From assembly GCA_027475525.1 (NCBI GenBank), contig JAMWFC010000025.1, forward strand, positions 496,001-560,000: a stretch of 64,000 nucleotides of DNA. The letters run 5' to 3'. Under the pieces are notes generated by a model. That model made no database searches. It was not told where the DNA came from and worked only from the letters and a program-made list of their open reading frames with translations. A program made the position numbers and the translations under genes. Shown here in pieces: positions 53,783 through 64,000 of the stretch (position 1 is the first letter of the stretch; each line of letters starts with the position of its first letter). Source of the DNA: Macrolepiota albuminosa. Its lineage: Eukaryota > Basidiomycota > Agaricomycetes > Agaricales > Agaricaceae.

Positions 53783-54558
53783 TGTCAGGTTCCGCTGAGT
53801 CGGGGGCTTTCCGGGAAAGCAATTGCCCTTACAATGCGGACTTAACCTATAGATACTCGGGTGTCTGGAACTCCGGGGCTAGGACTTCGGGGTTCAAGAT
53901 GCGGACGGGGGCAATCCCAGGAGAGGGGACTTGGTCTGGGGATTTTGGGTTGTGAGTAGCTGGGGAATTCGGGTGGGGGTCGAGTCGTGAACTGGAGGTT
54001 CTAAGACAAGACCAAGTTAGCAAATTAAAGTCGCGAAGTGCGTACCAATCTTAGAACATGCAAGTATTCAAGTGTGCCAGTCAATGCGTACCAATCAAGC
54101 AGAGGGCACGCAACAATCCAAGTAATGCAATGTAATATTGAGACTAAAGAATACAACAGGGAACTACGCTATAAGTACTATGGGACCGGGTCTCGGGGTT
54201 CCGGGGTGTCTGGGATGGGTTCCAGGGGTCATTGAGTAGCGGGCAGGGACTGTATACCTGGATCGCGTGTGTGGGGTGCGCAATCAGTTGGCGCAGAGAG
54301 AGCTGTAATGCGTGATGCGTGTGATCCGATCGTTGATCATCGCGTGTGTGGGGTGCGCAATCAGTTGGCGCAGAGAGAGCTGTAATGCGTGATGCGTGTG
54401 ATCCGATCGTTGATCGGGGCCGATGGCGGTCCTTGATGCGTGTGATGGCGGTGTTGGTAGTCATGATGGCGGGGCGTGTCCTGTGGGGTCGGAGGGAGGG
54501 TCCCGGATGGTGTTCCGGGGGTGTCCTGGGGTGGGTCCGGAGGGGAGGGGTCGTGACA
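53783..54558 (-). repeat. GypA-2 5' LTR
   Basis: 776 bp including one extra 77-bp copy (699 bp otherwise, shorter than GypA-1 by internal deletions). The adjacent PBS (53770-53782) is identical to that of GypA-1. The LTR-internal partner reads TAATATTGAGACT on the plus strand and has two changes. Confidence 0.9.
54262..54415. repeat. 77-bp tandem duplication 22 (54262-54338, 54339-54415)
   Basis: Perfect pair in the GypA-2 5' LTR. Confidence 0.95.
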
Positions 54559-55299
54559 CTTAATACATGTTTATTTTGACTTCTGGTGCTTATCATGTCC
54601 CTGACTGCTGGCACAGCATCATATCATTGTCCCATCATAAAGACAAAAAGAGGGAAAACACATAACAAGGCTGGAAAATACAACAAAGAACAATGTAGAC
54701 CACAATGAAAACAGTTACCAAGATATGCAAAGTGAAGAATTCCAGATGGTGGATAGAATTCATGAGCTAGAGGTCATGCCTAAGACATGCATCAAAATAT
54801 GCTCCTCCTGCTATAGGCACTAAGCACATAGTATAAAAGATAGCTACAGTATATATAAATAACAACAAATAGGACTTAGTTATCTTTATTGTTACTATGT
54901 TACTATTCTGTTATCTACCTCCACTAAATTAATAGCTAAGGACAAATCTGTAAAGATATGCCTCAATAGACCTAGTAAGTAGTATATGAAAAATGGGCAA
55001 GTGGAGTAGCATCAAAACCCCATAGAGAAAGCTTGCCACTACTGCAAATGAAATACACAGAGTTGCGCAATGACTACACTAGAAATGAGACAAAATTACA
55101 AGTTTTATCCCTCGCAGCAAGCCTTTGAACTTGACCTCATATGTGTCCAGCTAATCGAATGGCAGTGCCACAAAGAGGTGAAAAGATGAGCCTGTCACTT
55201 GATCTCAGGGGTTGGTTTTTTGCGAGAAATATCCCTTCTCAATTAGTTCTAGAAATAAGGGATGGTATAAGTAATTTTAAATGGTTTGGTAAGTGGGGT

Positions 55300-55331
<32 letters not shown>

Positions 55332-55668
55332 TGTTGTTGTTATTGTTGTTGTTGTTCAAACTTGCCACTCTAGACTTCACTTTCTAAGTGGTCTGATGCT
55401 AGTTACATCTACATTGTCTTCATTGTCTACAGTGCCAACAGCAGGCACTTTTGTGTTACACCTTTCTCTTTCACCATAACTTTGTCAGAACATTAGCACT
55501 TACTATTTGGTAGGTAGCATCAGTAGCACTAATGTTTAGCACTTTTTTACACATTATTGTCTTGAGCACACTGGGACCCTTCCAGAACTCCTCACCCTTT
55601 TACATGCCAAATGCTGGGACAATATTTTATTGTGTAGTGCCTAGCATATCCAACTACAGTTGGTGTTA
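54559..55668. other. AT-rich segment, no gene recognised, with a GGGGT/GGT/GTT microsatellite
   Basis: No coding frame is supported. 55294-55357 holds a purine-rich/TTG microsatellite: five GGGGT units, then GGT, then GTT repeats. Part of this segment may be the degraded continuation of the Copia relic next door. Confidence 0.5.
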
Positions 55669-56335
55669 TCAACATCTTAAAAATAATGGTTCCTTTTTAT
55701 AGCTTGTAAAAAATACCCATTCAGCTACCATATGGCATGAGGTGGCACTATCCAGAAGTAGTCCTGCTAGCATGCCATCATCCACAGCCATTAAAAGTTT
55801 ACCCACCTCACAAAAATTGTCATCATGTGGCAAGAGAGTCAAATTAGCCCTGCCAACTGAGTTGGTCTTGCTTGATCTGGGACACTTTGGTTGCCAATGT
55901 CTTTTCTCACCACAAAATTTTTTTGGTAAAATCTCCCAAATATTCTTGGAGCCTTTGATCCCAGTTATTGTTTCATGCTGTGTGTATTCAATAGCACTGT
56001 GAATCAATTCTACTGCTCAGTCACTCTTGGTGATCCAACACTCATACTTTTCGTGTGCATGTTCTCAAGTCAAGAATTCCTTCGACTGCATCACCTTCAG
56101 TAAGTCATCTCCCTCCTTGTAAGAGATATCGGGAAACTCCTCTCCTCTTGGACAAGGCAAAGTCATCAAGTCAGGGAACTCAGCAGGTGGTTTGGAAGGG
56201 TGAGATTCACGTCCAGACGACTCCCCATAATTCCTTGGCATGTAAGGCAGTTTGCATCCACCCAGACGTGATAATTTGTGCCATTAAACTTCGGAAACTG
56301 CAAGGTTTCTGGAAATATTGTCATTGATGACAGCG
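55669..56335 (-). pseudogene. Ty1/Copia gag-protease relic
   Basis: Gag N-terminus 'LQFPKFNGTNYHVW' (about 56315-56270) continues, after a one-base shift, as 'MQTALHAKELWGVVWT'. A CCHC-like remnant 'CGEKRHWQPKCP' (about 55900-55865; the first Cys of the knuckle is missing) is followed by the protease motif 'LLLDSATSCHMV' (about 55760-55725), in which the Gly of DSG is deleted. This is the standard Copia order gag, zinc knuckle, protease. No integrase or RT was found to the left. Confidence 0.7.
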
Positions 56336-56545
56336 AGGACCATAACCTGATGCAGCATATTGCAAATCACTTGTATTCGTGTACGAACAATAGTATTATA
56401 ATCTGAAGTCGAGAAATCGGAGATGTTTTTGGGTTAATATGAGTAATCAATAAAGAAGAATAGGGCTCTCACCTGGAGTCGAGAAATCGGAGAGCTATCG
56501 TTTCAGAAACAGAAAGTAAACTTTACAGGCATGCGTGCTTGCCAT

Positions 56546-57506
56546 TTAAAGCCTCTTCAAGGACCTGCCAGAAATCTTGTAGAACAAGGATCCCTAAACG
56601 AGGACAATTAATCAGTTTCACCTTATTGCAGTCAAATCGCTTACGTCGTAGATACTGCGAACATCTTCCTTCTTCATTTTACCATCCTCAGGCCACAGAA
56701 CCAAGTACGTAGTGAGCCATTCAAGTGCAGCTGCCATCCAACCGAACTCATGGAAATGGTCTATACCCGAATTTGAAAAAGTGAACGCGCGTGACTTACG
56801 GGATCGAAGGCATTTCTGTTGCCGTGAAGCATATTGATGCCTTCGTTGATGGTCATGTGGGTGTGTGGTTCAGAAGAATACATGTCGAAGACATAGTTGA
56901 AGCGGCCCTCGTCGAATGCGCCAGTCGACGTATAAGCCTCAGAGTCAGATCCGTGTTTTCCCTAAAACGAGGATAGCTCTCGATGAGCTTCAAGAATGAA
57001 GGAGGGTCAGGCGTATTCAAAGCGACGCGGCTAACCCTGTGCATGTTCTCAATCTTCAATCGAAAAAAGGGATCGGGAAGGAGAGTTCCAGAAGTGACCC
57101 AGCTAGGTAGTTTGAACTGACAGACATCGGGACAAAATGCGTGTTGATACACACGATAAGCTTCCGTGGATAAGCAACATAGCAAAAACAGAAAACAAAA
57201 CTCCAAGTCCAAGAACTCTGAGGCCAGCGAAGCTGTATATATGCGCGCGTTTTCGTCAGGTTATTTCATACATCTAAACTACAATCAAAGAAGGAAAACA
57301 CACGTGTCGGATGGCCATATAACACCATCGCCGTCCGTATCAAAGAAAGCAACATGAGATTGTAGCGCAGAGTTGTCGCATTTGCAAGGTTGAGTACGAT
57401 CTGGTGAAGGACTTGAGCTACCATGCCGAGGAAGATTCATGTATTTGTATAGATTTCGGCGTGGAGGTATGTGGTAGATGGAGGACCAGTTGTTCATTAA
57501 CTTCAT
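56546..57506 (-). CDS. Caleosin (EF-hand, peroxygenase-like lipid-droplet protein)
   Basis: Six exons fit with consistent phases: 57506-57304, 57232-57155, 57102-57036, 56961-56800, 56746-56645, 56593-56546, giving 219 residues and stop TAA. An EF-hand loop 'FFDTDGDGVIWPSDT' (about residues 53-67) is followed by a hydrophobic hairpin 'GLGVLFSVFAMLLIHG', the 'DPFFRLKIENMHRGKHGSDS' block, 'EGINMLHGNRNAFDPFGW' and 'LVLWPEDGKMKKEDVRSIYDG', the normal caleosin order. Caleosins bind Ca2+ and heme and sit on lipid droplets or ER; many are peroxygenases acting on oxylipins. The exon 2/3 junction could also use an acceptor at about 57116, but that would need a 34-38 bp intron. I see no lesion. Confidence 0.85.
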
Positions 57507-58875
57507 TGTTCAGGCTTTGGGTGCTATGTCCGAGGTCACGAGCTTTTCCAAACAACAAAGCCAAAGAACGCGGTCGCCTTTATTGAGAGAAAAAATCGAC
57601 TCTGCTGACAAGGTCTTCGAAGTTTGGGTTGATAATATTTCATATTAATCTTTCACCTCAATCGACAATATGATCCATGAAATTGAGTCATGTCTTTTGA
57701 TGCATGGTGTCCCGGCTTGTTTCGCCTGACAAAACCAGTGATTTTCGCACGATTGTTCAGCTAATTTATAAGCATCTCTGGAGTGATTTGTCTGGTTAAT
57801 TCCGATAGGGAAAGTCAGACTCACCTAAGTTTATCGACCCAGAGTGTCATGGACCCGACAAACGAATGAAGTTGCCCTCGCCTCATGCTCACAAGTCTTA
57901 CGACTCTGTTTCACATGTTCTCGTACAATTGTGGAACCCGTTTGATCTTTTCCACATCTAGAAGGAACATAAGAACTAACGGAACCCTTGGTTTCATCTA
58001 GTACAGAAATGCTAAAGGCTACCCAATCAACCTCTCATATTCACTTTTTGAGAGGACAAAATAACAAACGGTCAATCCCATCGAGCTACACCCAACTCTC
58101 TTAAAAAGTCCCAATGTCAGATATAGTGTCCATGTTATCAACCCTTAAGCTCCTCCGGCTCCCTCCTCAGTTTGAAAGTCTCCTTTCAAGTCTCCTCTGG
58201 TACTGCGACGTATTTTCTCGATCATATGCAAGGATTTCGCCTGGTCTCTCACGTTTGTGACAGGTGACGGGTAAAATCTATGGTTCCTGCGAGCCCTCTA
58301 TGTAGTACACTTTGGGTCTCGTGCTGCATTTGTTAGAGAGCAGGGAAAAGACGCCGGATTCTTGGGTTATCATCGGATAGTCTTGGACCTGGTGGGAATC
58401 ACACAGGAGTATTCCCATCATTGCTCCCGGACGCCTTTGAGGTCTCGCAAAGCCTTTGACAGAAACCAATCCAGAAGAGATTGGAAGAGGCCCTACAGTG
58501 GCACGATGTGCTCTAGTTGTGTGTTTTCTATGTTTATTTACGAGTTGAACCGGCGATTGCAGAGGGCAAGTTGTAATACTCTTATTGGTCGAGAAGAAGC
58601 CTGCACGACTCGGCGGCTTATGAGTGGTTGAAGGCCTTTTAGGCTTTGACAGCGGATCTATGCACTACTCTCTGGCGTTTGGTCCTGCGACGTCCCTGGT
58701 ACATCGCGCTTTGGTCCAAAGTCGTTCTCTCTATGTTTCGACCGATGCCAGAGCGTTACTCCAAGACTGCGAAGCTCAACTATCAAGGGGAATAACCTGG
58801 CAGAATTCAACTTGATGGGGAAGATTCGCAGCTACTGTCAAGGATTAGAGCTGGCAAAGAGCTTCAAAGAGTTCA
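57507..58875. other. Intergenic, no gene recognised
   Basis: About 1.4 kb with short open frames only; none has a recognisable motif or a convincing splice pattern. The part next to 57506 probably contains the caleosin promoter. Confidence 0.4.
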
Positions 58876-59154
58876 CTATGGTGCATGAGCAAAGACGACG
58901 AAGTCCTGGGATTTAAGTGTTGCATTGTAGCTTCGTGGGCTTCCAATGGAATGATCGTCGAACCTGAACATATCTATAATGCAGCTGCTTTTCAGCTGTG
59001 ATTCTTCAAAGGGATGATCAAACACCCTTGACTTACCGTGAATATCGGCGATGATGCATCGATGATGTTCTATCATCCAGCTTCCTTCTGATAAATTGAT
59101 ATTGAAAGAATTGGAAAAGCAAACAGTTCGACAAGGACCTCCAGTACCCATCAT
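58876..59154 (-). CDS. Small hypothetical protein, unsupported
   Basis: Open frame of 92 codons from ATG 59154 ('MMGTGGPCRTVCFSNSF'), or a first exon ending at a GTAAGT donor near 59040. I do not recognise it. Composition is ordinary. It may be a chance frame. Confidence 0.2.
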   Translation of the reverse strand: MMGTGGPCRTVCFSNSFNINLSEGSWMIEHHRCIIADIHGKSRVFDHPFEESQLKSSCIIDMFRFDDHSIGSPRSYNATLKSQDFVVFAHAP

Positions 59155-59594
59155 AAGTGCATGTTAGCCGCGCTTAATCATTCATCCAATAGCTTCGCCC
59201 AAGTCTAATTCTAGGCCTAACCGATGGACTGTTGTAAAAAAAAATCCCACAGACTGAAACACCTTGGCTAAGTATACTTGTTTGATCGATTGGCGAAAGA
59301 ACAAAAACCGCAAAAACCCCGCATCAATGGGTCTCAGGTGATGGCGTCATATCCTCTTTTGGAAAAAATGACGATCTCAGACCGGTCATGTTATGTGATT
59401 TGACGATCAGATAAGCGGATCAGTGTTATCTCAATTCAGAGATCATTCGAATGGACCAATCATAGACTTGGAGTTGGGAGTACAGGGAAGATACAATATT
59501 GCGGGGGTTGTAATAGCACAAATGAAAGTTAAGACAAAAAAGCGAAGAGCCCCAGAGGACACACGTATACACAGAGATGCGACAAACAAAGAGC
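59155..59594. other. Intergenic, nothing seen
   Basis: No frame, repeat or RNA gene recognised. It includes the 3' flank of the FKBP12 gene. Confidence 0.4.
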
Positions 59595-60202
59595 CTAGTT
59601 GATCTTCAACAACTCGACTTCAAACTTCAGAGTAGAGTTTGGCGGTATCACTGGGGGAAAGCCACGAGCACCGTACGCCTACGGAGAGTTGAATACCAAA
59701 GATGAAGACGATATAGATGGGAACGCGTACGTAGTCAGGTGTGGCAGTTAGAATAGCCTTTTGACTGAGTGATAATTGCACCACCCCTGATCAAATCGAT
59801 GAGCACATATATAGACCTTGGAATTGTAGACAAACTAACCCTCATCCCAGCCCTTGATCACTTTTCCAACCCCGATCTCTGTCTCGAACGGAGACCCACT
59901 ATGTAGTGAAAACACACGAGTTGAGTGACCAAGATACGGCAGATGGTCACGATGACTTACCGATCTCTGCTGGAGTCAAACTTAGTTCCGTTTTCGAGCT
60001 TTCCGACGTAGTGAATAAGGACCTTGTCTGTATCGATGATGATCTGAGCCCGCAGTGTCGACTCGCATAACCAATTATCACTTACCGCCCTTCTTAGGGA
60101 AGTTGACGCCATCGCCAGGTGAAATGGTCTCGATTGTCACGCCCTGTAGAATGCAGCATGAGATCGACGAGCTGCGGGCAATTGGACATAAACGCGTACC
60201 AT
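59595..60202 (-). CDS. FPR1: FKBP12-type peptidyl-prolyl cis-trans isomerase
   Basis: Six exons: 60202-60200 (ATG only), 60143-60086, 60027-59961, 59898-59840, 59786-59731, 59678-59595. They give 108 residues, exactly the usual FKBP12 length. Blocks: 'GVTIETISPGDGVNFPKKG', 'DKVLIHYVGKLENGTKFDSS', 'PFETEIGVGKVIKGWDEGV', 'LSQKAILTATPDYAYGARG', 'FPPVIPPNSTLKFEVELLKI'. The pocket residues expected from the family are present (Tyr in HYVG, Phe/Asp in KFDSS, Trp in KGWDEG, Tyr in AYGARG). Cytosolic single-domain prolyl isomerase and, by family knowledge, the receptor for FK506 and rapamycin. The first exon encodes only Met, with the GTACGC donor directly after ATG. Confidence 0.93.
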
Positions 60203-61801
60203 AATGAAGTTATGATAATGAGCGATTATCAAGGAAGAGGTGAAGGACGAACTTTGACGCAGGACACTTATAGGCACGGAGGGTGCGGACTACGGATCTT
60301 GATCCGAGAGATCTGGAATTGCCCGGCCTTGTTATGCATGATGGCTTCGATCTTGTACACTGTGACTCCAATGTCTTCAATCTATCGATGATATCGATGG
60401 CGATTGAGGACGGCAGCGGCTGCGCTCAAGGTGCATGCAATCCTGATTCCACGCGATGTCATGATTATGGGTACACAAAGGCTCGCGAGACAGCTGATCA
60501 TGTCCCCTGAGGTTTCATACCCCTTCACGTCTGATGAAGACCACCGATGATGTGGGAGATTGAGGCATGACCAGGCGCAGCCAGTGTATCATACGCAGAC
60601 TCATCGCCAGATATTCATATCTTACGGTCAATACTATCAATGGAACATTTCGACAGCGACGATAAGAACTCACACGTCATGGAAAAATGTGGCCAGACTG
60701 CCGGATTGTCCGGCGTGTAACAGTTACGCAACCCCAGGAATAATTTCCACAAGCAGGATGCTTCGCCGCCAGGCAGCAATCAATGGGTGCTAAATTATTT
60801 CAAAGTGGGGGACAGAATAAACGGGAAGGTATGGGTCTTATATCCAGTGGAGACAGAGAATTTGAAGATAGGAGACAGGCACATGAATCTTAAAGATTAT
60901 GTAGGGCACCTAGGAGAAGACTAACCCCGACGAGGGTACCCTTTTTCGTCCCCAAGGTCTTGGGACGAGGCCTAGCCACCACACCGGCCGAGTCTTTCCA
61001 GTCACCTCGGCCCGCTGAGAATTGACAGTGAATGACGATGGAGAGCGTCGAAGCGTGGTGGTGGTAATGGCGAGGTGATGTATTCTTTCAAGTTCGAGAG
61101 ACGACAGGCGATCCCCTGTAAAGGATGGATTCACGCGTTTTCATTTTGTGGATCCCGCGATATTCGGGAGAAGTATGTACATTGCGAAGATGGCCGCTCA
61201 GTTCGACGAATCGGCACAATAAGATGTACAAAAGGTTCTTGGAGTTATCAAGTTTTGATTATGCGGCCAAACTGAGTGGTATCTTGTGACCAACTGCAGA
61301 GTACGAAAGAAGAAAGGGTATCCCATATCTCAGTCTGTGCATGTGGACACAATTCACAATGATTGTGATTGAAGATGTAAAGAGCAATCTAGGCCATCTC
61401 CACGAGGGCATACTGAGAAATAGATAAACGTGTAGCAAATTTCGTAGCATCGTCCAATCAAGTGCAACAAGAGCGAGGTCTTAGCTTGGATATCTAAACG
61501 CGCAAACTCAATTGGCAGGTGCCTTTTATCATCAAGGCCTACTGTGTTAAGCTTTCCCCGCACTTCTCCATCGCGCCTTACAGGTCTAATACTCGACGTC
61601 GGACGTTGGCTGCTAATTAGTATCTATTCGATTATGTATGGGTATCTACACGTATATCATCGAGAGATGCCTATAATCAACTCAAGCCCAACCTGCTATA
61701 ACCACCTCCGATTGCCTTCTCCTCTCTTCCCAAGAAATCTCGCTGAAACTCAGTAAAACCTTGGAATGTCATCTCCCCGCAAAGATCACGGATAATTTCA
61801 G
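60203..61801. other. Intergenic, no gene recognised
   Basis: About 1.6 kb. A minus-strand frame at 60910-61134 has a basic Arg/Pro-rich end but no family match. I see no RNA gene or repeat. Confidence 0.35.
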
Positions 61802-64000
61802 TCATTTCATCAACGAGCTATACGGTGTCACATTGGCTGAGGGCTTTGAGAAAGCAAAACTACTTACAGTGATAATTGATGAAAGGGCAACCAACGCTGT
61901 CGCGTGGGCAGGTAATTCTCGATCCTGCAACGTAAACCAGCTGTGCGTGAAAACCAAGAGTTATGGCTGACCTTCAGGACATCCAGTGACATCTCCATAA
62001 AGCCCAAACTGGACCCATCGATTTTGTCTGCCACGTCACTCAAGTCCGGTTTATTAAGGTCTGCATATGAAGATCGACGGCTCCCTGATATTGGGTTCAT
62101 ACGTTCGTGATATACTATGCGATCCCGTAATCTTGGAAGGCCCAATGGCAGAGGACGTGCACCCATTAATGCATAGGATAGGATGGAGAGATTAGAAAAT
62201 ATGTCGGAAAGCTGTATTGACTGGTAGGAACCTTAACATAAAGATTACAAAAACCCTTACAAGGTTAGGATTGAGAAAAGGGGTCTGTGTTAGGTAGTCA
62301 AGCAAACGATTCAGCAGATCTGTAATGAATTATACCTACTTGATGGACGAGAATGCTGCACCACCTGGTATCCAATTGCGTAAATGCACCGATGAATAGC
62401 ATGAGGCCCGAGAGAATCTTAGTCTGCGTGCCAAGCAATGCGGCATATTTGGCATGTGGCCAGATCCCGCTGGAAGCCGTAAGTACTGATAAGCAATCCA
62501 TTGAGAGAGATGATTGGGATACACACGAGAGTTGAGGTTCGAACTTCCCTGTTTGTAATGATGGAGACAATCCTTGTAAACGAGTCTAAACATATGTGAG
62601 TGGTTCCTTCATAGACAAACAGGAACCAGGAACACTTACAGTGATGTCAAGAGCCCTCTGAACAATTCGACGAACACGTCGTTCCTTCAGTGATACTTTT
62701 TGATCAGAATGAGCTCCCACAAAAGTGACTTTCTCATAGTAGCCTTCTCTTGCACGAGCTTCCTCAGCAAGTAATGCTTCAACCTCAACAGCAAGGACAA
62801 GACCAAGTTCACCAGCTGTTGCAGCCAAGGTCCGGCGAACCAAAGTACGAGAGGATGTGGGGTGAGGGAATAACATGACAATGAACTATGACAAGATTAG
62901 TGTAAACTCATCAATGGAACATAGAACATACACCAGCTGTAAAACCAATGATCACAAGAAGTCTGCAGGTGATTTGAGCCCGAATTTACAGCCCAAGCAA
63001 GCCCTCCACTTACGCTCGCTTCCAGCCAATTTCCACTCCCATACCAGCACTCACAAGTACAGGAAGATGTTCATCAATCCAACTATAACCAACCACTAAA
63101 ACAATTGTTGGACATATACTACCGATAGACTGTCGGAGGTGACGGACCAAATACAGCTGTAACACCGGTCATGATCCAGAGTGCCAGCTGCGTATGAGGC
63201 GCGGCAATTCTTCCCAGGAAGAAAGGAGCGGAACATGCGGTCTAAAGGGAAACATCAGTCGGCCTCTGCGACTCTTCCTGGAAGAACTCACAGTGGCAAT
63301 AACTATTCCGTAGGGGTTTCCGGTGCCATGCCCAGCTCCGATGTACCAAGCGGCCATACCAACTGAGTAAGAAATGAGTTGACCCTGACATCAAGATGGT
63401 TCACTGACGAGCGAGGACATACCGAGAAGTCCAGCTACGGTGCCAGTAACACGGATGACATAACCTGCTGTCTATTATGATCCGTTCAATATGTCGAGGC
63501 AAACCAGTTACATTAGGAGACAAACTTGATCACCAGCATAAACCGCCAACCCAGCCTACGAAAATTGGTTGGTTGAATGAATGCATGATATTCAAACAAC
63601 ATGATGATTAGAGATTAACGCACCTGTGCCATAATCAGTCCCCAAACCCCGCGATTCCCATAGTAGAACCACGCCGTGGTAGAACACACGGATGGTATCC
63701 ACAAAGCGATGGATACCACAGCATGTCTCAGCCCAAAGATTCCTTCAGGTGATTTGAAGAACTTGAAAATCTTGCCAAGTAGCAGAATAAGGCGACCAAA
63801 TGACGATGCCGGAGGAAGGGCATCTGGATTTTTATCTATAAAGATAAGATTCGAAAAAAGTTGCAACGTCACCAGGAGAAAGGCTAACGCGTGCACTTGT
63901 CATCAAAGATCATTTGAACCTTCTCATCCTCGTCGTTGTCATCTTCGACGTGATTTTTGAAAGATGTAGGATCATGAGATGTTCCGATAGCCAGCGGTAC
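61802..64000 (-). CDS. DUF2421/ArAE-family membrane protein, N-terminus beyond window
   Basis: Multi-exon gene running right to left out of the window. Blocks in order: 'SHDPTSFKNHVEDDNDEDE' (about 63975-63920), 'HALAFLLVTLQLFSNLIF' and 'GLRHAVVSIALWIPSV' plus 'AWFYYGNRGVWGLIMAQ' (63896-63630), 'AAWYIGAGHGTGNPYGIVIA' (about 63357-63300), 'VRRTLAATAGELGLV' and 'ARAREGYYEKVTFVGAHS' (62850-62700), 'WPHAKYAALLGTQTKILSG' (about 62460), 'MGARPLPLGLPRLRDRI' (about 62166) and 'PAHATALVALSSIIT' (about 61900). This matches fungal aromatic acid exporter-like/DUF2421 proteins, with a membrane half and a cytoplasmic C-terminal half. The stop at 61802-61804 assumes a last intron ending near 61830. Transported substrate unknown. 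Confidence 0.75.

Larger units (their letters stand above)
32052..54558 (-). mobile_element. GypA-2, older GypA copy split by GypC
   Basis: A second GypA element: truncated 3' LTR 32052-32296, antisense gene 32422-32839 plus 44988-46292, pol 46579-51075, gag 50992-53749, and 5' LTR 53783-54558. GypC occupies 32840-44987. Compared with GypA-1 it has many C-to-T and G-to-A changes at former CpG (for example CGT GGA CGA became TGT GGA TGA in the chromodomain), so it is clearly the older copy. Confidence 0.93.

Noticed and set aside
5317..54415. The 77-bp tandem duplications as a biological process such as replication slippage or an integrase-linked duplication
   Set aside because: Period exactly 77 in four unrelated elements, almost no divergence, no common motif at the edges, and a 77-nt homopolymer. 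A 44-bp and a 63-bp duplication also present have other periods, mismatches or asymmetric context and look biological.
60910..61134. Small basic protein, possibly ribosomal
   Set aside because: The Arg/Pro-rich end matches no ribosomal protein I know, and no splice pattern extends it.
1..64000. tRNA, rRNA or CRISPR features
   Set aside because: No tRNA or rRNA was recognised by eye, though a covariance-model scan was not possible. CRISPR arrays are not expected in a fungal genome and none was seen.

Overview
The window looks like a repeat-rich accessory region of an Agaricomycete-type basidiomycete. The evidence is a Tad-like LINE with RNase H, a DIRS-like tyrosine-recombinase retroelement, chromodomain Ty3/Gypsy elements, introns of 45-60 bp, and flanking genes for a caleosin, FKBP12 and an aromatic-acid-exporter-like membrane protein. 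About 53 kb of the 64 kb is retrotransposon. All recognisable retroelements have their gag/pol genes on the minus strand.

Layout. 1-1488: 3'-truncated gene for a GH71/99-like glycoside hydrolase. 1711-20997: one LINE (poly(A) tail at 1727-1803, 19-bp target duplication), split near its 3' end by chromovirus GypA-1 (2194-13282, 5-bp TSD CAGGG). About 21.27-21.71 kb: a diverged direct repeat. About 21.95-24.95 kb: an AT-rich, CpG-depleted relic of a DIRS-like element (RT, RNase H, tyrosine recombinase). 25468-32051: chromovirus GypB, without matching target duplications. 32052-54558: an older, 5'-LTR-complete but 3'-LTR-truncated chromovirus GypA-2, split by GypC (32840-44987), a different Ty3/Gypsy lineage with a 4-bp TSD and LTRs in which I see no difference. 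55669-56335: a Ty1/Copia gag-protease relic. 56.5-64 kb: host genes caleosin (56546-57506), FKBP12 (59595-60202) and a DUF2421/ArAE-like transporter (61802 to the window end), all minus strand.

Main biological observation. GypA and GypC, otherwise unrelated Ty3/Gypsy lineages, each carry an extra gene between the pol 3' end and the 3' LTR. It lies antisense to gag-pol, contains several spliceosomal introns, and encodes a Cys6 zinc-cluster-like motif followed by a coiled coil. In both, the exon that carries the cluster starts exactly at its first Cys codon in phase 0. Introns can persist through an RNA intermediate only if the gene is antisense to the genomic RNA, so the arrangement makes mechanistic sense. 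GypB lacks such a gene. Second, GypA and GypB show a Tf1-like self-priming signature (13 and 11 nt of complementarity between the LTR interior and the sequence next to the LTR), whereas GypC has a tRNA-type primer binding site.

Main technical observation. Twenty-two tandem duplications have a period of exactly 77 bp, nearly all perfect, and the LINE poly(A/T) run is exactly 77 nt. They occur only in repetitive DNA and break reading frames. This is what a k=77 de Bruijn assembly leaves when neighbouring contigs are abutted without trimming their overlap, so many apparent frameshifts here are probably artefacts. Separately, TGA and TAG stops at former CGA or TGG codons and loss of CpG mark real decay in the older elements.
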